Below the pieces are notes generated by a model, which saw nothing but the letters and a program-made list of their open reading frames with translations, was not told the DNA's origin and ran no database searches. Both the position numbers and the translations under genes were made by a program. This document shows, one piece after another, positions 15,572 to 24,262 of a stretch of 64,000 nt of DNA. Every line of letters begins with the position of its first letter. Position 1 is the stretch's first letter. Source of the DNA: Metabacillus litoralis (GTDB lineage Bacteria > Bacillota > Bacilli > Bacillales > Bacillaceae); NCBI RefSeq assembly GCF_003667825.1, contig NZ_CP033043.1, positions 1 through 64,000 on the forward strand, in the 5' to 3' direction.

Positions 15572-17878
15572 ATGGTGACAAAGGACAACATTAAAGCTCT
15601 TATATCTCAAATGACACTTGAAGAAAAAGCCGGTCTATGTTCCGGTAAAGATTTCTGGAATCTAAAAGGAATCGAACGCCTAGGGATTCCATCAATTATG
15701 GTAACAGACGGCCCACACGGATTACGAAAACAAAGAATGGGGGCTGATCATTTAGGGTTATTTGATAGTGTACCTGCTACATGTTTTCCATCTGCTGCAG
15801 GAATGGCGAGCTCGTGGGATCGTAATCTAATTCAGCAAGTTGGGGTTGCGTTAGGAGAAGAATGTCAGGCTGAGGATGTAGCTGTTCTTCTTGGACCTGG
15901 GGCAAATATTAAGCGTTCGCCTTTATGTGGTCGTAATTTTGAGTATTTCTCGGAAGATCCGTACCTTTCATCAGAAATGGCAGCGAATCATATTAAAGGG
16001 GTTCAAAGTCAAGGTGTTGGAACATCATTAAAGCATTTTGCGGCAAACAATCAAGAACATCGCAGAATGTCAACGGATGCGATTGTTGATGAAAGAACAT
16101 TTCGTGAAATCTACTTAGCTAGCTTTGAAGGAGCAGTAAAGCAATCACAGCCGTGGACAGTGATGTGTTCTTATAATAAAGTAAACGGCGAATTTGCTTC
16201 TGAAAATAACTATCTATTAAATGATATTTTAAAAGAAGAGTGGGGCTTTGAAGGCTTTGTTGTTTCAGATTGGGGAGCAGTAAATGAGCGTGATGTTGCC
16301 TTGGCTAATGGGTTAGAGCTTGAAATGCCAGCTTCAAAAGGAATCGGTGAGAATAAAGTTATTGAAGCTGTTCAAAATGGTACATTATCGGAAGAAAAGT
16401 TGAATGCTGCTGTGGAGCGAATTTTAAGAATTATTTTTAAAGCAGTTGAAGAAAAGAAAGAGAATGCAACATATGATCAAGAAGCACATCATCAATTAGC
16501 TAGAGTTACGGCTAGGGAAAGTATGGTGTTATTAAAAAATGAAAATAGCATTCTACCACTTAAAAAAGAAGGAAGCATCGCAGTAATTGGTGAATTTGCC
16601 AAAGCACCAAGATATCAAGGTGGAGGAAGCTCACATATTAAGCCAACAAGGCTTGAAAACATTCTAGAGGAAATTGAAAAGTCTGCTGGATCGAAAGCAA
16701 ATGTTACTTACTCTCAAGGATACTATCGTGATAAAGATGAGATTGATGAAACGTTAATCCATGAAGCAAAAGAAGTGGCAGCACAAGTAGAAACAGTTGT
16801 CTTGTTTGCAGGTTTACCAGATCGTTATGAATCTGAAGGCTATGATCGTGTACACTTACACATTCCTGAAAACCAACAGCGTTTACTTAATGCTGTTGCT
16901 GAGGTGAACTCCAACATTATTGTTGTCTTAAGTAACGGGGCACCAATTGAAATGCCATGGTTAGATAAAGTACAAGGATTACTTGAAGGTTATCTTGGAG
17001 GTCAAGCACTTGGCGGAGCCATTGCAGATATTCTTTTTGGTGATGAAAATCCAAGCGGAAAACTTGCTGAAACTTTCCCAAAACAATTAAGTGACAATCC
17101 TTCTTATTTATTCTTCCCAGGTGAGGGAGATCGAGTAGAATATCGTGAAGGAATCTTCGTTGGTTATCGTTATTATGATACAAAATTTGTAGAAACTTTA
17201 TTTCCGTTTGGATATGGACTCAGTTATACAACATTTGAGTATAGCAATCTATCAGTAAGCTCTAAACAACTAAAAGATACAGAAACACTTACTGTAAAAG
17301 TTAATGTGAAAAATACAGGTGCTGTCGCTGGTAAGGAAGTTGTTCAGCTTTATGTTAAAGATGTAGAAAGTAGTGTTAGCAGACCTGAAAAGGAATTAAA
17401 GGGGTTTGAAAAAGTTGAATTACAACCTGGCGAAGAAAAATCCGTTACATTTACGTTAGATAAACGTGCTTTTGCTTACTACAACACCGAGCTTAAAGAT
17501 TGGCATGTAGAAAGTGGAGAGTTCGAACTATTAGTAGGGAAAAGCTCTAAAGAGATTGTTTTATCAGAAAAGGTAACAGTTGAATCTTCAATAGAGCTTC
17601 CATTAGTTGTGCATCGTAATACAACAATAGGAGATCTGCTTGCGAACCCTAAAGTTGCACCATTAGCGAAAGAAATGTTAGCAAGGGCTCAAGAAGGAAG
17701 TCCGTTTGCAGCAGCTGGTGAGGACGAAGGGGAAGGTACAGAAATGATGGCAGCGATGATGAAATATATGCCTTTGCGTGCTTTATCTAATTTTAGTGAT
17801 GGTAAATTTACCGAAGAAATGCTGCAAGGGATGATTCATCAGTTAAATGAGGTGCAGAAGAATCCTCTTGTGAAATAG
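15572..17878 (+). CDS. Beta-glucosidase, glycoside hydrolase family 3 with fibronectin III-like domain
   Basis: The 768-aa retaining glycosidase acts on beta-linked gluco- or xylo-oligosaccharides. The N-terminal barrel carries [20 protein letters not shown] and the nucleophile Asp233 in VVSDWGAV. The second alpha/beta-sandwich domain follows (about 320-560), then a fibronectin III-like domain (about 585-655, [16 protein letters not shown]). An extra C-terminal helical tail of about 100 residues contains [17 protein letters not shown], a bacterial GH3 extension. There is no signal peptide, so it is cytoplasmic. The GTG at 15575 is slightly better placed behind GGAGGG than the ATG at 15572. 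Regulated probably by the AraC neighbour and CcpA. Confidence 0.93.
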   Translation: MVTKDNIKALISQMTLEEKAGLCSGKDFWNLKGIERLGIPSIMVTDGPHGLRKQRMGADHLGLFDSVPATCFPSAAGMASSWDRNLIQQVGVALGEECQAEDVAVLLGPGANIKRSPLCGRNFEYFSEDPYLSSEMAANHIKGVQSQGVGTSLKHFAANNQEHRRMSTDAIVDERTFREIYLASFEGAVKQSQPWTVMCSYNKVNGEFASENNYLLNDILKEEWGFEGFVVSDWGAVNERDVALANGLELEMPASKGIGENKVIEAVQNGTLSEEKLNAAVERILRIIFKAVEEKKENATYDQEAHHQLARVTARESMVLLKNENSILPLKKEGSIAVIGEFAKAPRYQGGGSSHIKPTRLENILEEIEKSAGSKANVTYSQGYYRDKDEIDETLIHEAKEVAAQVETVVLFAGLPDRYESEGYDRVHLHIPENQQRLLNAVAEVNSNIIVVLSNGAPIEMPWLDKVQGLLEGYLGGQALGGAIADILFGDENPSGKLAETFPKQLSDNPSYLFFPGEGDRVEYREGIFVGYRYYDTKFVETLFPFGYGLSYTTFEYSNLSVSSKQLKDTETLTVKVNVKNTGAVAGKEVVQLYVKDVESSVSRPEKELKGFEKVELQPGEEKSVTFTLDKRAFAYYNTELKDWHVESGEFELLVGKSSKEIVLSEKVTVESSIELPLVVHRNTTIGDLLANPKVAPLAKEMLARAQEGSPFAAAGEDEGEGTEMMAAMMKYMPLRALSNFSDGKFTEEMLQGMIHQLNEVQKNPLVK

Positions 17879-17906
17879 AAGTAGAATTAGTCACAGTCAT
17901 TAATGA

Positions 17907-17935
17907 TTGACCATTAACACATATTTTGCTAGAAT
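17907..17935 (+). promoter_or_regulatory. SigA promoter of the manganese riboswitch transcript
   Basis: TTGACC, a 17-nt spacer, then TAGAAT. The predicted start near 17942 lies just before the aptamer. Confidence 0.8.
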
Positions 17936-17959
17936 GATCTAAACTAAATGATCGATTCC

Positions 17960-18049
17960 CAAAGGGGAGTAGCTGTTAAACAAAGTCGTCATTTCGGGAG
18001 ATTACTGCCCCGGCTTTGTTGGCAATTTATATTGCTAGCGAGACCTTTG
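17960..18049 (+). ncRNA. yybP-ykoY manganese riboswitch aptamer
   Basis: The two invariant arms are present: AAAGGGGAGTAGC at 17961 and CGAGACCTTTGCC at 18039, with GTCGTCAT, CGGGAG and CCCCGGCTTTGTTGG between them. CAAAGG (17960-17965) pairs with CCTTTG (18044-18049) to close P1. The same CCTTTG is the left arm of the following terminator, so aptamer and terminator exclude each other. The family binds Mn2+, and this arrangement predicts that the metal turns transcription on. A reading frame opening at 17948 runs through the aptamer and should not be used as the gene start. Confidence 0.92.
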
Positions 18050-18081
18050 CCAATTTTATTAATTGGTGAAGGTCTTTTTTT
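18041..18081 (+). terminator. Riboswitch expression-platform terminator
   Basis: AGACCTTTGCCAATT pairs with AATTGGTGAAGGTCT (two wobble pairs) followed by TTTTTTT. It shares its left arm with P1 of the aptamer. Confidence 0.9.
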
Positions 18082-18122
18082 AGGCCTTTACTTAATAGTA
18101 AAGGCCTTATTTTGTTTTGTTG
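18082..18122 (+). terminator. Second tandem hairpin after the riboswitch
   Basis: AGGCCTTTACT-TAAT-AGTAAAGGCCT is a perfect 11-bp stem followed by TATTTTGTTTTG. It directly follows the first terminator. Confidence 0.7.
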
Positions 18123-18145
18123 AAACTAATGAATGGAGAATGTGG

Positions 18146-18841
18146 ATGAAGTCTGTTCTTAAACTAGAGATGGAGAGAAAACATCTTAGTATATCAAAAA
18201 TATGGTTATTAACAGTCCTTGTTGGACTAGCTATGAATGTAGTGATTTTTATTCAATTGTCACTTACTTTATTGGAGAAAAACTCATTTTCATTTGATGC
18301 TGTGTTAATACGTGCTGTTAGGTCCTACTCTTCTCAGATAATGGATCCAGTGATGGTGTTTATTACTCATCTTGGCTCTAGTACGATGCTCGGATTCTTA
18401 CTTATTGTTGGGATGGTATGGCTTTACTTAAAATACAAAGATGTATTAGCTACTCTATGCTTTTTGATTGTTGTGGCAGGAGGAGGGTTTCTTAATTCAC
18501 TATTAAAGATCTATTTTAATCGAGATCGTCCTGATGATAATAGATTGATTGAAGCAGATGGCTTAAGTTTTCCAAGTGGTCATTCAATGGGAAGCATGCT
18601 GCTTTATGGATTTTTAGTTTATTTGTCTCTTAGATATGATAGATGGAAGATACGTAAAGCTGGAGTCGTGACTTCGCTCATTTGCCTTATCTTCTTAATT
18701 GGAATCAGTCGTATTTATTTGGGAGTTCATTATCCTTCTGATGTTTTTGCAGGTTTTCTTGCAGGGTTTGTTTGGCTTGGTGGGTGGGTCATAGCCCTGG
18801 AACTAGCATATATATGGAATAACAAGAAACGAAGATACTAA
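18146..18841 (+). CDS. PAP2-family membrane phosphatase
   Basis: The 231-aa membrane protein with about six transmembrane segments belongs to the phosphatidic-acid phosphatase type 2 superfamily. This family removes phosphate from lipid phosphates or undecaprenyl pyrophosphate at the outer membrane face. All three motifs are intact: KIYFNRDRP (121-129), PSGH (143-146) and SRIYLGVHYPSD (188-199, His195). The ATG at 18146 is chosen because GGAG lies 8 nt upstream and because upstream in-frame starts fall in the riboswitch and terminators. It is the first gene behind the Mn riboswitch. Confidence 0.9.
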   Translation: MKSVLKLEMERKHLSISKIWLLTVLVGLAMNVVIFIQLSLTLLEKNSFSFDAVLIRAVRSYSSQIMDPVMVFITHLGSSTMLGFLLIVGMVWLYLKYKDVLATLCFLIVVAGGGFLNSLLKIYFNRDRPDDNRLIEADGLSFPSGHSMGSMLLYGFLVYLSLRYDRWKIRKAGVVTSLICLIFLIGISRIYLGVHYPSDVFAGFLAGFVWLGGWVIALELAYIWNNKKRRY

Positions 18842-18866
18842 AGTACTCAAGAAAAAAGGTGAAGCT

Positions 18867-19538
18867 ATGGAAAAAGATTGGTTAGTCGTTGATAAGCTGT
18901 TGTCTAAAATAAAAATCACATCAAATCCGAATAATAAGCCTGTAACCATTCACGGCAGTTTGGATGATTTACGATGCATCGGTGTTGGGACGGATGCTGC
19001 TGTTTTTCAATATGCACATAAACCACAATATGCCTTTAAGCTATATGCTGAGGATAAAAAGGAAAAAATTCAAATCGAAGCAGAGGTATATCAAAGGTTA
19101 AAGAATTCACCATTTTTCGCTACTTGCTATGCTGTGTATGATCGTTATTTAGTTTTAAGCTTTGAAGCAGGTATTACTTTATACGACTGCATTTTACAAG
19201 GAATTCATATTCCACAACAAGTCATTTTAGATGTTGAAGATGCTAGGGATTTTGCAAAAGAGCAGGGGCTGAATCCACGTGATATACATTTGAAAAATAT
19301 CTTACTTCAACAAGGTAGGGCGAAGGTTATTGATGTATCTGAATACGGAAAGGAAGGAAACGACCTTCGATGGGAGCATTTGAAAAAGGCATACGAGCAG
19401 TATTATGATTTGATTGATGGTAAAACCATTCCTTTTTGGTTAATGCAAACTGTGCAAAAGTGGTATAATCAGAAAAATTTTGGGACGTTTGATGAGTTTA
19501 TGAAGGATGTTTTGAGGTTGACGTTTTTTAGGAAGTGA
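18867..19538 (+). CDS. Small protein-kinase-like protein (YrzF-like)
   Basis: The 223-aa protein has a minimal kinase fold: glycine-rich GVGTDAAVF (39-47), Lys58 in AFKLY, a catalytic loop RDIHLKN (138-144, Asp139) and DVS (156-158) in place of DFG. It resembles the YrzF-type serine/threonine kinase-like proteins of bacilli; the substrate is unknown. It begins 25 nt after the PAP2 gene on the same strand and so should share the Mn-riboswitch transcript. AAAAGGTG precedes the ATG. Lone C-terminal end LTFFRK. Confidence 0.8.
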   Translation: MEKDWLVVDKLLSKIKITSNPNNKPVTIHGSLDDLRCIGVGTDAAVFQYAHKPQYAFKLYAEDKKEKIQIEAEVYQRLKNSPFFATCYAVYDRYLVLSFEAGITLYDCILQGIHIPQQVILDVEDARDFAKEQGLNPRDIHLKNILLQQGRAKVIDVSEYGKEGNDLRWEHLKKAYEQYYDLIDGKTIPFWLMQTVQKWYNQKNFGTFDEFMKDVLRLTFFRK

Positions 19539-19713
19539 TAATCGTTCGATAATTACTTTTATTAAATCTCCATTCATAGAGTTATTCTTTATCTATAAGC
19601 TAGCTACTATTCTTGTTGTCAAAGGAGCATAATAAAGCAATTCTTTTATAGTGTATAGTTATTTGTGTAGAAAAGATATGAAAGAGTTTTAAATAAAATA
19701 CTTTATAACATAG

Positions 19714-19747
19714 CTTCAGTCCAAATGGGATTGAAGTTTTTTTATTC
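19714..19747 (+). terminator. Rho-independent terminator
   Basis: CTTCAGTCC-AAAT-GGGATTGAAG followed by seven T. It may close the riboswitch operon, 175 nt after its last gene. Confidence 0.8.
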
Positions 19748-19783
19748 AGCTCTTTCCACAAATTTAACGAAACAAATTTCTTT

Positions 19784-19831
19784 TTTTCCTACATAAAGTA
19801 GCTAACTATTCTTTTCTTATTCTATTACAAT
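19784..19831 (+). promoter_or_regulatory. Regulon-A operator and promoter of the importer operon
   Basis: The operator (19784-19804) reads TTTTCCTACAT-AAA-GTAG-CTA, an inverted repeat CTAC-N5-GTAG. The minus-10 TACAAT starts at 19826, 22 nt past the operator end, and there is no good minus-35. The same operator with the same 22-nt spacing precedes the hbd operon (24973), pointing to a shared activator, probably the PucR-like protein encoded in this operon. Confidence 0.7.
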
Positions 19832-19872
19832 AAAAGCAAGAAAACTGAATATTTGGAAAAGGGGGATAAAAT

Positions 19873-19886
19873 TGAAAGCGTTTACT
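19873..19886 (+). promoter_or_regulatory. cre site (CcpA) in the importer leader
   Basis: TGAAAGCGTTTACT matches the cre consensus at 13 of 14 positions and lies between the promoter and the GTG start, about 35 nt after the predicted transcription start. Confidence 0.85.
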
Positions 19887-19912
19887 AAAATATCTAATAG
19901 GGGGCTAACAAA

Positions 19913-21271
19913 GTGAAAGTGATTAACCCGATGAATGTTATTGATAATAGTAAAATTTCTTCGTTTCATGTATGGCTAATAACTTGGTTGTTTTTAGTTA
20001 TTGCTTTTGATGGGTATGATGTTGTCGTTTATGGTGCGTCTGTTCCATCATTAATACAGGAGTGGGGAATTTCAGATGTAACAGCTGGTGCAATAGGTAG
20101 TTACACGGTTATTGGAACCGCTTTGGGGGCAGTTATTTTTGGGATGCTGTCTGATAAAATAGGTCGTAAAAAAATTATTTTGCTGACGACGTTCCTATTT
20201 AGTTTCTTTACCATGATATCTGGTTTTGCAACAGGCCCAATTTTATTCGCTGTATTTAGAATCATTGCCGGGATTGGTTTAGGTGGGGTAATGCCGAATG
20301 TTATTGCGCTTGCTACTGAATTTTCTCCAAAACGAGTTCGATCTGCTATTGTTTCTTTCATTTTCTGTGGATATTCTATTGGCGCACTTGCAGCAGCACT
20401 GACAAGCCGTTCACTTTTACCAACAGTTGGATGGGAGCCAGTTTATTGGTTAGCGGGTATTCCACTTTTGTTTATCCCATTTTTATTAAAAAGTATCCCT
20501 GAATCAGTAGGGTTTCTTATCGAAAAAGGCAAAGAAGAGGAAGCTAGAAAAACATTAATGAAAATTGATCCAAGCTTAAGAACTGGTGGGGAGTTTGAAT
20601 TTGTAAAACCACCTGCAAAAGAACCTGGTTCACCAGTTGTGAAGCTATTTGAAGATAAACGTGCATTAAGTACCATAATGTTCTGGATTTCTTGCTTTAG
20701 TGCCTTTGTCTTAATTTATTCTATGAACACATGGTTACCTCGCCTTATGATGCAATCAGGTTATGATCTTAGCTCAAGTCTAGCATTTACGGCTGTCATG
20801 CAAATAGGAGCAATTGTAGGTACGATTATTTTTGGTCGTTTGGTTGATAAAATTGGATTTAAAAAGGTTCTTGTTCCTTTATTCTTCTGTGGTGCTATAG
20901 CGTTATCATTTATCGGATTAACAAATAGTATGGCAATCGCTTTTGTATTAATTGCGATCATTGGTGCAGCTTCAGTTGGATTACAGAACATCTCCAATGC
21001 ATTTGTTTCTCAATACTATCCTTCTAGTATGCGTTCCACAGGACTTGGAAGCACGATGGCATTTGGTCGTATTGGAGGAATAGTAGCGCCAATCTTTGTT
21101 GGGTTCCTATTAACAATGAATCTATTACCGCAATTTAATTTTGTCGCAATCGGAGGAGCAGCATTACTTGGAGGAATCGCAATGTTGTTTGTCCAAGAAA
21201 AGCATGGAGATTACTATGAAGCAAAAGAAGAGGTTAAACCAACAAATAGCCCAGTGAATGTAGCAAAATAA
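19913..21271 (+). CDS. MFS aromatic-acid:H+ symporter (AAHS family)
   Basis: The 452-aa transporter with 12 predicted membrane segments has the AAHS marks DGYD (33-36) in the first helix, GMLSDKIGRKKI in loop 2-3 and FGRLVDKIGFKKV in loop 8-9. Family members such as PcaK, BenK and MhbT import benzoate, hydroxybenzoates or related acids. The start is GTG at 19913 with GGGGG 8 nt upstream. It is followed by a DUF3237 gene and the PucR-like regulator on the same strand. The cre site upstream suggests repression by preferred sugars. Confidence 0.9.
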   Translation: MKVINPMNVIDNSKISSFHVWLITWLFLVIAFDGYDVVVYGASVPSLIQEWGISDVTAGAIGSYTVIGTALGAVIFGMLSDKIGRKKIILLTTFLFSFFTMISGFATGPILFAVFRIIAGIGLGGVMPNVIALATEFSPKRVRSAIVSFIFCGYSIGALAAALTSRSLLPTVGWEPVYWLAGIPLLFIPFLLKSIPESVGFLIEKGKEEEARKTLMKIDPSLRTGGEFEFVKPPAKEPGSPVVKLFEDKRALSTIMFWISCFSAFVLIYSMNTWLPRLMMQSGYDLSSSLAFTAVMQIGAIVGTIIFGRLVDKIGFKKVLVPLFFCGAIALSFIGLTNSMAIAFVLIAIIGAASVGLQNISNAFVSQYYPSSMRSTGLGSTMAFGRIGGIVAPIFVGFLLTMNLLPQFNFVAIGGAALLGGIAMLFVQEKHGDYYEAKEEVKPTNSPVNVAK

Positions 21272-21405
21272 ATATGTCAGGTTTTAACTTCAAATGGGTT
21301 AACTTACCTACTATTCTTCGAGAAATTTTAGAATGGTAGAAGGTTGCCCATTTGCTATTTTTGTTTAGGTGTCTAAAAATTTAAGCAAAGAAAGGGATTA
21401 TGTAA

Positions 21406-21855
21406 ATGGAATCGACATTTCTTTTTAAAGCAAATATTCAGGTAGCTAACCCAATTGAAGTTGGGGATGTTGGAACAGGCATAAGGAGAGTTATTCCGAT
21501 TATTGGAGGTACTTTTGAGGGGGAGGGTATAAAAGGGAAGATCTTATCAGGTGGAGCTGATTACCAGATGATAAGATATGATGGTGTAACGGAAGCTCTT
21601 GCTCACTATGTAATTGAAACGGATGATGGTGTTCCAATTTATGTGATTAATAAAGGATATAGACATGGGCCTAAAGAAATTATTGATAAAATCATTCGTG
21701 GTGAGCAGGTTCCTGACGGTTCTTATTATTTCAAAACTACACCTACTTTCGAAACAAGCAGTGAAAAGTACTCTTATTTGAACCGAATGATTTACATTGG
21801 TGAGGGATTAAGAGGGCCTAATGATGTTCAAATCTCATTTTATCAAGTTGATTAA
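21406..21855 (+). CDS. DUF3237 (UPF0311) protein
   Basis: The 149-aa protein carries the DUF3237 pattern: ANPIEVGDVGTGIRRVIPIIGGTFEGEGIKGK split over residues 14-44, then GGADYQMIRYDGVTEALAHYVIETDDG and the closing YLNRMIYIGEG. The family is a small beta-barrel of unknown function often found with aromatic or other degradation genes. AAAGGG precedes the ATG, and the stop abuts the open frame of the regulator. No catalytic residues can be named. Confidence 0.85.
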   Translation: MESTFLFKANIQVANPIEVGDVGTGIRRVIPIIGGTFEGEGIKGKILSGGADYQMIRYDGVTEALAHYVIETDDGVPIYVINKGYRHGPKEIIDKIIRGEQVPDGSYYFKTTPTFETSSEKYSYLNRMIYIGEGLRGPNDVQISFYQVD

Positions 21856-21945
21856 TTGTTTAAACGATCACGATTACCTTTTCAATTAAGTTTTTCTTCT
21901 TTTATACTATTAGTATCTAGAAAAACGGAAACAGGGGGTTATTGT

Positions 21946-24147
21946 GTGTCAAACAGTAAGAGAGAAGTACTCATGAAAAAAGTAGAACATCATCTACGAA
22001 CCACATCCCGGCAGCTAATAAAAATTAATACAGAAGATGAAGTGCTTCAATATTTAGCTGATTCCTTCCGTTCTGAATTATATTGTGATTTTGTTGGAGT
22101 CGTATTGAGTGAGGGAGATTCTTTTATTCCTAAGGCATGGAGTGGAAATATTCCTTCAATCCTTAGGCATTTCCCTCTTTTAGCGGCAAACTGTTCCTCC
22201 AAACTTCTTCGTCAAAGCCTAACATATAAAGCATCTGCAACAAATAACTCTTGTAGGTTAACAGAGATCCTTAAGGAAGAAAATGTGAAAACATGGTTCA
22301 CTGTTCCGTTAAATGATGATATTCATCACTTTGGTTTTTGTATCGTAGGGTTTTTAAGTTATGTGCCATTATTAGAGATGGAAAGCCATTTTGAGGAATT
22401 CGGAAAGGATATGGCTGTAGCTCTATCTGTTGCAAGACAAAAGGAAAATCAGTTGAAAAAGCTCGAGGGAATTGAATGGATTAGCAAAAATCAGTCTCTT
22501 GATTCTTCTCTAGATCAGCATTTTTCAGAAGTAACATACAGAGCTGGGAAATCAACAAATGCTGATTTTGCTTGTATGTATATATATAATGAGAAAGAGA
22601 ATTGCTTTGACTTACAAAGGCCTGTATATGGGGAAATGGAATATCTCGATCAAATGATGATTGAGGACAACTATGCGCTTAAGGAATACTTTCCATTTCT
22701 TGAGGTAACGGGATGCGCTCAAATGACAGTCCCACTCTTAATTGACCTTAAGCCAATTGGTGTACTTCATGTTCAGAATAAATATGAAAGACCTTTTACT
22801 GAGGAAGACTTAAAAATATTAGAAATGCTATCGACACATGTTGCAACTCTTTTAGAAAATGCACGATTATATAAAAGTGAAAAAGATAATAAAAACCGCC
22901 TACACTATTTATTAGATTTTCAACAATCACTTGTAAAAAAAACAGTTGAAGATGATGATTTTGAAGGAATTACATTAAAGCTCTCAGATTTGTTTCAAGA
23001 AACCGTTATTTTATATGATCGATTTATGAGGCCGATTGCTTTTAATTTCCGAAATAGTGATAACGATTACAATCTACCTGATAACCTTGCCTTACAAGCG
23101 AATATGCTAAGGCAAAATCTTAAAAAACAAGAGAAGTTTACAGTCGTACACCCTGATAGAAATGACTGCGTGTTTTCTTTTTGGGTAATAAATGGCGGAG
23201 GCAATTTGTTGGGGTACCTTTCTGTTTGCAATACAGCAAGCGAGATGAATGAATTTGATCAGCTAACAGTCGAGATGGCACGAAATATATGCTCGATTCA
23301 GTTTATTAAGCAAAAGCTTGTTCTCGATACAAAAGAGCAGGTCAAGGATAGCTTCATTAGTAAATTGTTGGTGGAAAAAATCGAAGATCAAGAGAGTATC
23401 ATTCAATATGCTAACCTATTTCAATGGGATATTTTTAAATATCATCGTGTTGCCGTATTGACGGTTTCAATAGATGAAGATGATCTTTTAGAACAGCAAG
23501 CAAAAAAAGTGCTTATATGGGATGCGATCAAGTCACATCTTGCAAAGTTTGATTCTCGAATATTAACAGTGTCACATGATGAAAACTATATCCTGCTCCT
23601 ACCAGTGGATGATGGTGTTCAAAGTAAAAAGTATTGGAAAAACCTTTATGATAATATAGAAAGATGGTCACTAGAAGTGTTTTCTGGTTGTAAGATATTA
23701 TTGGGGATTGGTACATCAACAAGCAATATGAAAGATTATTATGTAAGTTACCAACAGGCACTTCTAGCATTAAATGTTATGAATATTAGGATGAAGCATA
23801 TCTCTTTTTCACTATATGAGGATCTTGGAGCTTATACAATTCTCCACCATCTTGATCAATCTAATGCGGTAAACTTGTTTATAAAAAGTCAGCTGGATCC
23901 TCTATTAACTTACACAGAAAATAAAAACATAGATTTATATCATACCTTATATGTTTTTCTACAAAATAACGGAAATATCAAAAGTACATCAGATGAGCTT
24001 TTCATCCACCGGAGCTCCCTGTTATACAGACTTGAAAAAATTGAATCACTACTAAATATTGATTTGAATGATGCTGAAATCAGGTTTAATTTAATGATGG
24101 CCTTTAAGCTTCATGATATGCATGGGGATCGGCTAAAGAAGAGCTAG
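21946..24147 (+). CDS. PucR/CdaR-type regulator with two GAF-like domains
   Basis: The 733-aa protein shows two GAF-like sensor regions (about 20-165 and 195-315; the second ends with PIGVLHVQNKYERPFTEEDLK). A GGDEF-like/CdaR middle region (about 440-610) follows, then the PucR C-terminal helix-turn-helix (about 660-720) with YHTLYVFLQNNGNIKSTSDEL and HRSSLLYRLEKIESLL. Such proteins activate catabolic operons in response to a small aromatic or acid ligand. The GTG at 21946 is chosen (GGGGG 7 nt upstream); the frame is open further upstream to a TTG at 21856 without a binding site. It is the best candidate for binding the CCTACAT-N3-GTAG operators. Confidence 0.85.
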   Translation: MSNSKREVLMKKVEHHLRTTSRQLIKINTEDEVLQYLADSFRSELYCDFVGVVLSEGDSFIPKAWSGNIPSILRHFPLLAANCSSKLLRQSLTYKASATNNSCRLTEILKEENVKTWFTVPLNDDIHHFGFCIVGFLSYVPLLEMESHFEEFGKDMAVALSVARQKENQLKKLEGIEWISKNQSLDSSLDQHFSEVTYRAGKSTNADFACMYIYNEKENCFDLQRPVYGEMEYLDQMMIEDNYALKEYFPFLEVTGCAQMTVPLLIDLKPIGVLHVQNKYERPFTEEDLKILEMLSTHVATLLENARLYKSEKDNKNRLHYLLDFQQSLVKKTVEDDDFEGITLKLSDLFQETVILYDRFMRPIAFNFRNSDNDYNLPDNLALQANMLRQNLKKQEKFTVVHPDRNDCVFSFWVINGGGNLLGYLSVCNTASEMNEFDQLTVEMARNICSIQFIKQKLVLDTKEQVKDSFISKLLVEKIEDQESIIQYANLFQWDIFKYHRVAVLTVSIDEDDLLEQQAKKVLIWDAIKSHLAKFDSRILTVSHDENYILLLPVDDGVQSKKYWKNLYDNIERWSLEVFSGCKILLGIGTSTSNMKDYYVSYQQALLALNVMNIRMKHISFSLYEDLGAYTILHHLDQSNAVNLFIKSQLDPLLTYTENKNIDLYHTLYVFLQNNGNIKSTSDELFIHRSSLLYRLEKIESLLNIDLNDAEIRFNLMMAFKLHDMHGDRLKKS

Positions 24148-24159
24148 ATTAGTAGTAGA

Positions 24160-24194
24160 AGCAGTCCAACTTGTGTGAGTTGGGCTGTTTTTTT
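24160..24194 (+). terminator. Terminator of the importer/regulator operon
   Basis: CAGTCCAAC pairs with GTTGGGCTG, followed by TTTTTTT. Confidence 0.88.
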
Positions 24195-24262
24195 CGTGGG
24201 GGGAAGTGGTTTTACTTTCTAAGGGGATGCAGGCAGAAGTGAAAGGGGAGAAGGTGGATTTT

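Larger units (their letters stand above)
19539..19912. other. Gene-free stretch ahead of the aromatic-acid importer
   Basis: It holds a terminator (19714-19747), the regulon-A operator (19784-19804), a TACAAT minus-10 (19826-19831) and a cre site (19873-19886). I see no small gene. Confidence 0.6.

Noticed and set aside
17948..18145. N-terminal extension of the PAP2 gene
   Set aside because: The extra 66 codons run through the manganese riboswitch and two terminators. The ATG at 18146 has a well-spaced GGAG.
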